From positions 1 to 21,234 of the forward strand of contig DASTLT010000270.1 in assembly GCA_035714625.1 (NCBI GenBank): 21,234 nucleotides of DNA. Reading direction: 5' to 3'. The position numbers were made by a program, and so were the translations under genes. The notes below the pieces were generated by a model. It worked only from the letters and a program-made list of their open reading frames with translations. It was not told the origin of the DNA and did no database searches. This document shows positions 15,445-21,234 of the stretch, piece by piece (positions within the stretch are counted from its first letter, which is position 1; every line of letters begins with the position of its first letter). Source of the stretch: GCA-003244245 sp035714625. Its GTDB lineage: Bacteria; Actinomycetota; Actinomycetes; Mycobacteriales; Pseudonocardiaceae.

Positions 15445-16117
15445 GCCCCGCCCAGCGGGGTGAGCAATCCCACTGCTGCGGCCTGGTCCAGCACCGTGGC
15501 CCAGTCTGCCGTGGCGCACCCGTGAAAGCGCTGCGGAACGCCGGGCGCCTGGGAGAGCAGACCGAGCACGTCGACGTCGGCGACGCCGTGGAACAGGCTC
15601 ACGGCCACCAGCAGGCGGCGGGTGTCGGAGGTGAGGTGAGCGAAGGAGTATAGGTGATGCTGGCCGCGAGGGAGGTGGTGCGTCCACCGTTGTCGCCGCC
15701 CAGCAAGGGAGTGATTCCGCGCAGCCCGGCCAGCAGCAGCTGCGGGTCGGTGGTTTCCAGGTGGGGTAGGACCAGGCGCATGCTCAGGGGGTGGCCGTCG
15801 AGCCAGTCCATCAGCTCGGCGAAGGCCCGCTGGGCGCGGCGGGCTTGCGCGGCAGGGTAGCGGGCTAGGACCTGGTCAGCGTAGTCGATGGCCTCATCCG
15901 GGGTCAGACCGCCGACTGTGATGCGGCGCAGCTCGCCGAGCCAGGTTTCCCGGGTGCGGCTGGTGATGAGCACCGCGCTGCGGCCCCCGGCGGCGATCTG
16001 GTGCAGGAAGTGGGCGAGTTCGTCGCGGTCCGCGGCCTCCAGCGGTGGTGTCGCTCCGGCTGGGTCGGGCATGGAGTGCACGGCTTCGAAGTTGTCCCAG
16101 ATCAGCAGCAGTCGCCG
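15445..16117 (-). pseudogene. Broken CHAT-STAND-TPR gene, fragment 2 (NTPase region)
   Basis: Reading on past the TAG at 16120-16118 in the same frame gives RRLLLIWDNFEAV, a STAND/NB-ARC Walker B, then AVLITSRTRETWLGELRRIT, the sensor-1 arginine region, and ELMDWLDGHPLSMRL. At 15649-15652 an extra TA (TATA for TA) shifts the frame: the expected ITYSFAHLTSDTRRLL continues only in another frame. This second frame runs through VSLFHGVADVDVLGLLSQAP and AAAVGLLTPLGG. It is then lost again at 15445-15448, where one base is missing. The protein sequence between lesions stays family-like, so inactivation is recent or reflects sequencing error. Confidence 0.8.
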
Positions 16118-17689
16118 CTAGGCGAGGAGCTTGAGCACGACCGCGCGGCGCTGGGTGGGGTCGAGTTGGGCGAAGTCGGTGCCGAAGACCCGTAGGCCGA
16201 TCGCGGCCACCACGCCGTCGAGGCCGAAGGAGGCGACGCCGGGCTCGAAGGAATGCCAGATCACCCAGTCGGGCCGATCCACCCCGCCGGTGTCGCGCCA
16301 CCACCGGCCGAACGCTCGAGCCAGCTCGGTCTTCCCGGTACCGCCGGGGCCGTGCAGCAGCACCACCCGTTGCAGCCGGGCGGCGACCTCCAGGGTGTAG
16401 AACAGCGCGTCGCGGCCCACGAACCCATCCACCGGGGCCAGTGCGGCGTCGGGGTCCTCAGTGCTGCGGTCGCGCAGCCGGTCCAGCATCTCGTCTAGCG
16501 AGACCCCGTCCGGACGGTGCGTCTGAAGGTAGGGAAAGCGCACGTCGCGGCGGGCGTAGTGCACCGGCACCACCCAGTCCGCCAGCGACATCGGCCCCTT
16601 CGGGCTGGGCCGGGCCGCGCGCTGAGCCAGCCGGGGCCGCCCCGCGCTGACTGCCTCGGCGACCCGTTCCCCGGCGAAGAGCCGTTCGTAGAACGCGGCC
16701 ATGAACTCAGCGGCGGCCACCGCGTAGACGGTGTAGGCCATCGCGACCACCGACGCCGCACCCTGCTGAAGCAACCGGGTGGCCACGGCGGCCTCCAGGG
16801 CCTTGTCGACCGCGCCGGACTGGCAGGCATTGAGCACCACCACCGGCACCTCTGCAGCGGCGAGCACCCGCGCCACTTCGGCCGCAGGCACGTGATCGGC
16901 GCCGCCGCCGGGTTTTTCGAACACAAGCACCCCGTGCTCCGGGGAGCCGTCGAAGGTCAGCGGGGCACCGGAACCGGGCGCCGCCCGCCCGGCGAGCACG
17001 CCGTGGCCGTCGAAATGCACGATCTGAAACGGCTGTCCGGCCGCCCGCGCGGCCGACAGCTCCTGCTCCAGCCGTTCCAACGTGGGTGGCCGTAAGACCA
17101 CCAGGTCGACGGTGCCGCGCACCGCCTCCAGCCGTTCCAGCAACGGGCGGGCGATCATCCGGTATCCCACGTCGTCGGCAGCCCGGGGTCGGGAGATCAC
17201 CATCAGTATCCGCAACCGCGCACCGCCCACCGTGAACGACCGTGGCGAGGTGGCGTCCAGCAGCGATCGGCTCATGCCCATCCGATCCAGCGCTACCGGC
17301 GTCGGGCGGGCCGGATCCCACAGCAGCTCCCAGGGCAGGCCGAGCCGGGCCGGCACCGAGGACCGGAACACGATCTCCACATCCCCAGCCGCCCGAGCTG
17401 CCACGTAGGCATCCCGGGCCGGGCCTGCACCGAAGAGCGCCGTAAACACCGCCTGTCCCCACTGCGGCAGCCGGGCCGCGACCTGCGGCCCGCGCTCCTC
17501 ATAGACGCCGAATGGTGCGCGTAGGTAGTCCTCCAGATACCACCGCAGGTCCTCCATCGCGTCGGAGTCCAGCGGCCAGGCCAGCTCGAACGGCGCCCCA
17601 GCCGGGTGCGCCGACAGCTCCCCGTCCAGCAGGGTGGACACCGACACCCGCCCGTCGGCACCCAGATCCACCAGCAGCCGATCCGTCAC
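16118..17689 (-). pseudogene. Broken CHAT-STAND-TPR gene, fragment 1 (CHAT protease and Walker A)
   Basis: The 5' part of one large gene encodes about 523 residues before an in-frame TAG. It starts at GTG 17689 (TDRLLVDLGADGRVSV); GTGs at 17731 and 17758 are alternatives. The N-terminal region (LPWELLWDP, LRILMVISRP) leads into a CHAT caspase-like domain with catalytic His in VHFDGHG (codon near 17003) and Cys in LNACQSG (16823-16825). The linker holds FVGRDALFYTLE, then Walker A LLHGPGGTGKTELARAF (16331-16351 for GPGGTGK). The TAG falls between Walker A and Walker B. This piece could still make a CHAT protein lacking a working ATPase. Related CHAT-STAND-TPR proteins are linked with defence and programmed-death systems. 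A TAGCGT -10 lies at 17751-17746. Confidence 0.85.
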
Positions 17690-17745
17690 CGCGCCACCCA
17701 CCCTCACCCACCCGATCGCGCCACGCCACACGCCAGTGGTGGGCA

Positions 17746-17751
17746 ACGCTA
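17746..17751 (-). promoter_or_regulatory. Candidate -10 of the CHAT gene
   Basis: TAGCGT on the minus strand at 17751-17746 would start an RNA near 17739, before GTG 17731 and about 50 bases before GTG 17689. It is the same hexamer as at dinG and hicA. The -35 is not clear. Confidence 0.35.
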
Positions 17752-17846
17752 GGCGCACCGTGACCGGTACGCGAACACCGGGCTACCCAGAGCTGACGGA
17801 ATCCACGCCGACCGTTCCAGGCCTTTCAGCCTGCTCGCCAGGGAAG

Positions 17847-17877
17847 TCGACCCGAGCCTTGCCCTGGATTGTACAAT
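17847..17877 (+). promoter_or_regulatory. Promoter and TGTACA operator of the Phd/YefM-RelE operon
   Basis: The 10-base palindrome ATTGTACAAT (17868-17877) contains the -10 TACAAT (17872-17877), which ends seven bases before the ATG at 17885. This predicts a leaderless mRNA. TCGACC at 17847-17852 is a weak -35 with a 19-base spacer. TGTACA is the known core of YefM operators, so repression by the antitoxin over the -10 is likely. Confidence 0.6.
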
Positions 17878-17884
17878 CTGGGGT

Positions 17885-18136
17885 ATGAGCGAATTGCCGA
17901 TCAGCGAGGCGCGGGACCATCTTGGCGAGATTGTGTCGCGCGCCGAACATGCCCAGGAACGGACGGTGCTGACTCGTCACGGCAAGGCCGTCGCTGCGGT
18001 GATCTCCATCGACGATCTGCGGGAGCTGGAGGCGGCGGAGGACGAGGCTGACCTGGCGGCGGCGCGAGACGCCCTGGCGAGTACGGAGCAGCGGGTTCCC
18101 CACCGTGAGGTGTTGGCCGAGTACGGCGTCGCCTGA
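17885..18136 (+). CDS. Phd/YefM-family antitoxin
   Basis: This encodes 83 residues. The N-terminal DNA-binding domain of the Phd/YefM family is clear: MSELPISEARDHLGEIVSRA, then RTVLTRHGKAVAAVISIDDL. The acidic helical tail (LEAAEDEADLAAARDAL) is the typical toxin-wrapping region. The ATG is preceded by a palindromic TGTACA operator over the -10 and has no usable ribosome-binding site. The toxin gene follows after three bases. It neutralises the RelE-type toxin and probably represses its own operon. Confidence 0.93.
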   Translation: MSELPISEARDHLGEIVSRAEHAQERTVLTRHGKAVAAVISIDDLRELEAAEDEADLAAARDALASTEQRVPHREVLAEYGVA

Positions 18137-18139
18137 GCG

Positions 18140-18406
18140 GTGAGTTACGAGATCGAGTGGGCTGGTCCGGCACTTCGTGAACTGCGAAAGCTCGACAAGC
18201 CCATCGCCCGCCGTGTCCTCACCGCGGTGACCAAGCTCGGCCAGAATCCCCGCCCGCCCGGGGCTCGGGCGTTGACCGGGTATCCGCAGGGCACGATGCG
18301 GCTCCGCATCGGGGACTACCGCGTGGTGTACCTGGTTCGAGACGACGTGGTCCTCGTCACCGTCGTCCGGGTCGCCCACCGTCGTGAGGCGTACCGGGAC
18401 ATGTGA
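18140..18406 (+). CDS. RelE/ParE-family toxin
   Basis: This encodes 88 residues and pairs with the Phd/YefM-type antitoxin three bases upstream. The fold signature is plain: YEIEWAGPALRELRKLDKPI, RRVLTAVTKLGQNPRPPGAR, then GTMRLRIGDYRVVYLVRDD and VRVAHRREAYRDM. The RLRIGDYRVVY strand and C-terminal His-Arg-Arg region correspond to the basic and catalytic positions of RelE mRNA interferases that cut ribosome-bound mRNA. GTG start. It lies directly before the IS30 element, whose end comes within about 25 bases of the stop, yet the gene is intact. Confidence 0.92.
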   Translation: MSYEIEWAGPALRELRKLDKPIARRVLTAVTKLGQNPRPPGARALTGYPQGTMRLRIGDYRVVYLVRDDVVLVTVVRVAHRREAYRDM

Positions 18407-18440
18407 TGTCGCGGCCCGCTTAGGCTGGTTAGGGGCGGTT

Positions 18441-19472
18441 TCAACCGGTCATGGCGACACAATGCTCCGCGATCAGCTTTTCGAAGACTTCGACCGGCTT
18501 CAATCCGCTCAGTGTCTTGCGCGGTCTGCCGCTCAGTGTCTTGCGCGGTCTGCCGCTCAGTTCTGCGGCTACTCTATCAAGTTCTTCCTGGGTGTGCAAG
18601 GACAGGTCGGTGCCTTTCGGGAAGTACTGGCGGAGCAGCCCGTTAGTGTTCTCGTTGGTGCCGCGCTGCCACGGTGAGTGCGGGTCGCAGAAATAGACGG
18701 ACAGGCCGGTGCGGACGGTGAACTCGGCGTGGCGGGCCATCTCCTTGCCCTGGTCCCAGGTCACGCTGTTGCGCAGGAACTCCGGCAGCGTCTGCATTTT
18801 CCGGGCCAGCAGCGCGGCCACACGCTCGGCGCAGCGATCATAAGGAATCTTGACCAGCATGGTGAAGCGGCTGGTGCGCTCGACCAGGGTGGCGATCTGC
18901 GATTTGCCGCCCTTGCCGATGATCAGATCTCCCTCCCAGAAACCGGGCACCGCACGATCATCGGCCTCGGCGGGACGCTCGCTGATGTTGACCATGTCTG
19001 GGATCTTTCCCCTGCTCAGGGCCGCCTGGGACCGGGGCCTCCGCCGTGCCCGGCCCTGCCGTAAGGCGAGTTTGAGCTCAGTGCGCAGCTCGCCCCGTGC
19101 CTGCAGGTACAGTGTTTGGTAGATGGTCTCGTGGGACACTCTCATCTCCAGGTCGTCGGGGTAGTCCTTCTCCAGTCTTAGGCTGATCTGCTCCGGGGAC
19201 CACTTCTGTTTCAGGCCCTCGTTCACCGCATCATGCAGCCGGGTCGATTCCACCAGTTTCCGTTCCTTTGGCCGTGTTTTGCGCTGGTCATAATGCTCTT
19301 GGGCGGCCACAGCCCGATAGTTGTCGGGACCGCCATTGCGTTCGATCTCGCGTGAGATGGTGCTATGGTGACGACCGAGTTGTTTCCCGATGAAACGTGC
19401 CGAATTTCCCCGGCCCAGCTCCCGGGAGATCGTCTCCCGTTCCTGGGCGCACAACGGCTCAGCCCCACTCAA
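18441..19472 (-). CDS. IS30-family transposase
   Basis: This encodes 343 residues, a normal length. The N-terminal HTH is ISRELGRGNSARFIGKQLGR followed by HHSTISREIERNGG. The DDE catalytic triad is Asp182 (GFWEGDLI), Asp240 (VTWDQGKEM) and Glu274 (GTNENTNGLLRQYFPKG), with 33 residues between the last two as is usual for IS30. Near the C-terminus the peptide GRPRKTLS occurs twice in tandem through a 24-base duplication, in frame. The start is a TTG at 19472 with a GGGGGGG tract seven bases upstream. The enzyme may still be active, as the duplicated segment lies beyond the catalytic core. Confidence 0.93.
   Translation of the reverse strand: MSGAEPLCAQERETISRELGRGNSARFIGKQLGRHHSTISREIERNGGPDNYRAVAAQEHYDQRKTRPKERKLVESTRLHDAVNEGLKQKWSPEQISLRLEKDYPDDLEMRVSHETIYQTLYLQARGELRTELKLALRQGRARRRPRSQAALSRGKIPDMVNISERPAEADDRAVPGFWEGDLIIGKGGKSQIATLVERTSRFTMLVKIPYDRCAERVAALLARKMQTLPEFLRNSVTWDQGKEMARHAEFTVRTGLSVYFCDPHSPWQRGTNENTNGLLRQYFPKGTDLSLHTQEELDRVAAELSGRPRKTLSGRPRKTLSGLKPVEVFEKLIAEHCVAMTG
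18507..18560. repeat. 24-base tandem duplication in the transposase 3' part
   Basis: Two exact 24-base units (18507-18530 and 18531-18554) followed by six bases of a third. It keeps frame and adds eight residues to the transposase. Confidence 0.9.
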
Positions 19473-19476
19473 TGAA

Positions 19477-19510
19477 ATACCCCCCCAGTAAGACCCCCGG
19501 ACAGGGGTAT
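19477..19510. repeat. Inverted repeat upstream of the transposase gene
   Basis: ATACCCC (19477-19483) and GGGGTAT (19504-19510), 20 bases apart, with CCCC/GGGG nested inside. It lies at the promoter side of the IS and may be an end structure, an operator or a hairpin that blocks outside transcription. Confidence 0.4.
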
Positions 19511-19592
19511 CGTAGCAGAGTCAAGATCTGCTAAAATAATTGCCTGTCGCTACGACCGTTTGAGCCCAAGGGGCCATTCCCGCACCATGACT

Positions 19593-20150
19593 TCATCGCG
19601 CGTCGAGCCCAGCTGCGGCCAGGGCGTGGACCAGGTCTTGCGTGGAGTGCCGCCCGGCCCCGCTGGAGGTGCTCGTAGGCCCGGTCGAGATCACCGAGCT
19701 TGCGGTAGCACTCGCCGAGGTTGAGGTGCAGCGACGGGGAGAAGCCGCGCACCGGGCTCGTCAGGTCGGCCTGTGCCGCCTACTCGTCGGTGATCAGGCC
19801 GGCGGCGGCCAGCGCTCGCAGATCCAGGCCAGTTCCTCGCGCAAGTCATCCGAGACGTCGGCCATGGCATGGGCGAGTGCACAGCGGGGGAAGGGATCGC
19901 CGCTCTCGCCGCCGCCGTCGTTCCAGATTTCCTCGCACAGGTAACCCGGGAGGCTGACAACACCAGCGGCCCGGCCGAGGGAGCACCGGAAGCTGGGAAC
20001 AGCGCGGCCTGTCCGGTCAGGAAGCGGTGGTACTGGTGGAGTTGGTGGTGAGGACTTCGCGGGCGCGGTCGTCGAATTCGCGGGCGGCGCTCTGTCGCAG
20101 TCCCAGCGGTCATCTCCGCGGCTTGGCCTGCCGAGTATCGGCTCTGCCCA
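19593..20150 (-). pseudogene. Decayed TPR-like regulator pseudogene
   Basis: Family-like pieces appear in successive frames on the minus strand: RYSAGQAAEMTAG (about 20150-20100), then LRQSAAREFDDRAREVLTTN in a second frame. Next come VVSLPGYLCEEIWNDGGGES and AMADVSDDLREELAW (about 19965-19823) in another frame, then DLRALAAAGLITDE and a TAG (19780-19778). The same frame continues SPSLHLNLGECYRKLGDLDR and AYEHLQRGRAALHA, and finally QDLVHALAAAGLDAR in a further frame with stop at 19595-19593. At least three frameshifts and one nonsense codon break it. The intact form would be a small helical TPR protein of the kind common in Pseudonocardiales. Its 5' limit is uncertain. Confidence 0.6.
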
Positions 20151-20251
20151 TCCGGGGTTACCGGGGTTGGTAGCGGTTGAAAGCAGCTCACGACGGGGTT
20201 GGCGGTACTTGAAGGCCAACCAACGGCACAGGCTGTTCTCAGCAAACGCGG

Positions 20252-20257
20252 GTAACC
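20252..20257 (+). promoter_or_regulatory. Possible -10 of the rhomboid-murI operon
   Basis: TAACCT, nine bases before GTG 20267. It would give an almost leaderless mRNA; no ribosome-binding site is visible for either GTG 20267 or ATG 20276. Confidence 0.3.
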
Positions 20258-20266
20258 TCGGCGGAC

Positions 20267-20893
20267 GTGCAGGCCATGCCCGAAGCCTCCGGAGGAGGTG
20301 CCCGTCCCCGGGTGCTTCCGGCTCGGCCCGGGCAGGCCGCGACAGTGATCGCGGCGTTCACCGGTCTGCTCTACCTGGTCGAGGCGGTGGACACCGTGCT
20401 CGGCGGTGAGCTGGACCGGGAGGGTATTCAGCCGCGCCGACTGGACGGGCTGGATGGCGTGCTGTGGGCCCCGCTGCTGCACGACGGCTGGCAGCACCTG
20501 GTTGCCAACACCGTGCCGGTGCTGGTGCTCGGGTTCTTCGTGCTGGCCGGCGGGGTGGGCCAGTTCGTCGCGGTCACCGCCATGGTGTGGCTCGTCGGGG
20601 GCCTGGGCATCTGGCTGGTGGCCAGCGGCGGCACCCACCTCGGCGCCTCGATCCTGGTGTTCGGGTGGCTGGTGTTCCTGCTCGCCCGCGGTTTCTTCGC
20701 CCGCAGCCTGGGGCAGATCACGCTGGCGGTGGTGCTCTTCGTCATCTGGGGCGGCATCTTGTGGGGCGTGCTGCCGGGCACTCCCGGCATCTCCTGGGAG
20801 GGGCATCTGTTCGGGGCCTTGGGTGGGCTGCTCGCGGCCCGAATGGTCGCCGGCGCTGATCGAGCTCGCTCCAGCCGGGCGTCCAGTCGGTGA
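20267..20893 (+). CDS. Rhomboid-family intramembrane serine protease
   Basis: This encodes 208 residues, corresponding in position to Rv1337. Six hydrophobic segments lie between residues 24 and 195. The catalytic set is present: Asn81 in WQHLVANTVP, Ser128 in THLGASILVFG and His180 in WEGHLFGALGG. Rhomboids cleave membrane proteins within the bilayer; the natural substrates of this actinobacterial branch are not established. I start at GTG 20267; ATG 20276 is the alternative. The stop overlaps the murI start by four bases, so the two are coupled. It is the first core gene after the accessory island. Confidence 0.92.
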   Translation: MQAMPEASGGGARPRVLPARPGQAATVIAAFTGLLYLVEAVDTVLGGELDREGIQPRRLDGLDGVLWAPLLHDGWQHLVANTVPVLVLGFFVLAGGVGQFVAVTAMVWLVGGLGIWLVASGGTHLGASILVFGWLVFLLARGFFARSLGQITLAVVLFVIWGGILWGVLPGTPGISWEGHLFGALGGLLAARMVAGADRARSSRASSR

Positions 20894-21234
20894 GCGACCC
20901 CGGGGCCGCTGTGGGGATCTTTGATTCCGGCGTCGGCGGGCTCACCGTGGCCCGCGCGATCGCCGACCAGTTGCCCGGCGAGCGGTTGCATTATGTCGGG
21001 GACACCGCGCACGGCCCGTACGGTTCGCTGCCGATCGCGCAGGTCCGCCGCCGCGCCTTGGCGGTGGCCGACCGGCTGGTCGACGGGGGAGTGAAGCTGC
21101 TGGTGATCGCGTGCAACACGGCCTCGGCGGCCTGCCTGGCCGATGCCCGGGAGCGCTACCCGATCCCGGTGGTGGAAGTGGTGCGCCCCGCGGTGCGGCG
21201 CGCGGTGTGCGTCACCCGATCCGGCCGGGTCGGG
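20890..21234 (+). CDS. murI: Glutamate racemase MurI (3' partial)
   Basis: The frame is open to the window end, giving the first 115 residues. It begins SDPGAAVGIFDSGVGGLTVA with the first catalytic-region motif DSG (12-14). GDTAHGPYGS follows, then the catalytic cysteine Cys75 in VIACNTASAA. The family makes D-glutamate for peptidoglycan in the cytoplasm; the second catalytic cysteine would lie beyond the window. Its GTG overlaps the rhomboid stop by four bases. The order cysM-rhomboid-murI is the core order in M. tuberculosis (Rv1336-Rv1338). Confidence 0.95.
   Translation, partial: MSDPGAAVGIFDSGVGGLTVARAIADQLPGERLHYVGDTAHGPYGSLPIAQVRRRALAVADRLVDGGVKLLVIACNTASAACLADARERYPIPVVEVVRPAVRRAVCVTRSGRVG

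Larger units (their letters stand above)
18429..19491 (-). mobile_element. IS30-family insertion sequence (ends approximate)
   Basis: The element holds one transposase gene on the minus strand. Sequences just outside the gene resemble each other in inverse orientation: TTAGGGGCGGTTTCA (18429-18443), against TTACTGGGGGGGTATTTCA read on the minus strand at 19491-19473. These are imperfect and I could not find a target duplication, so the true ends may lie a few bases further out. Confidence 0.6.

Noticed and set aside
18507..18560. Possible CRISPR-like repeat
   Set aside because: Two adjacent 24-base copies without spacers, inside the transposase coding sequence. No CRISPR array was seen anywhere.
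19691..20806. Long minus-strand frame covering the rhomboid gene and the TPR pseudogene
   Set aside because: Most of it is antisense to the rhomboid gene, with His/Gln/Pro-rich composition. Only short pieces match the decayed TPR-like protein, and in mixed frames.
1..21234. tRNA or rRNA genes, or integrase attachment sites
   Set aside because: None recognised on reading either strand. No integrase gene is present, so the island's mode of entry is unknown.

Overview
The window is high-GC DNA (roughly 70% by eye) with many GTG starts, tight four-base stop/start overlaps and TANNNT-type -10 hexamers. This points to an actinomycete. The gene order dinG, clpS, DUF2017, mec, cysO, cysM, rhomboid, murI matches the Mycobacterium tuberculosis Rv1329c-Rv1338 block, and ctaD-serB2 is also a conserved actinobacterial pair. 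A Pseudonocardiales-like organism is my best guess; the sequence alone does not settle it.

Left part (1-6500). A 5'-truncated gene joins an ATP-dependent DNA ligase region to a LytS-type histidine-kinase region. Key residues are changed in both halves. It converges on a ku gene. After a 345-base gene-free stretch comes a compact ctaD-serB-PTH2 operon: cytochrome oxidase subunit I, phosphoserine phosphatase, and a peptidyl-tRNA hydrolase of the PTH2 family.

Middle core (6500-11400). dinG lies on the minus strand. It is followed on the plus strand by clpS-DUF2017 and the cysteine-synthesis genes mec, cysO and cysM. In the pathway known from M. tuberculosis, CysO carries sulfide as a thiocarboxylate, CysM joins it to O-phosphoserine, and Mec releases cysteine from CysO. 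Here CysO has five residues after its Gly-Gly, so it would need trimming, most simply by the neighbouring JAMM protease.

Accessory island (about 11,407-20,266). Some 8.9 kb separate cysM from the rhomboid gene, which are neighbours in M. tuberculosis. In order the island holds a HicA/HicB toxin-antitoxin pair, a large HTH regulator preceded by an 11-codon mini-ORF, and a small one-TM protein. The TM protein gene overlaps the end of a CHAT protease/STAND NTPase/TPR gene. That gene is now broken by one nonsense codon and two frameshifts. Then come a Phd/YefM-RelE toxin-antitoxin pair with a TGTACA operator, an IS30-family transposase gene, and a badly decayed TPR-like pseudogene. The island looks like a defence or conflict locus in decay.

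Right edge (20,267-21,234). The core resumes with a rhomboid protease gene overlapping the 5' part of murI, which runs off the window.

The most notable observations are the ligase/kinase fusion beside ku, the broken CHAT-STAND-TPR system with its coupled membrane protein, the CysO tail, and a recurring leaderless promoter arrangement (TANNNT 6-7 bases before the start codon).
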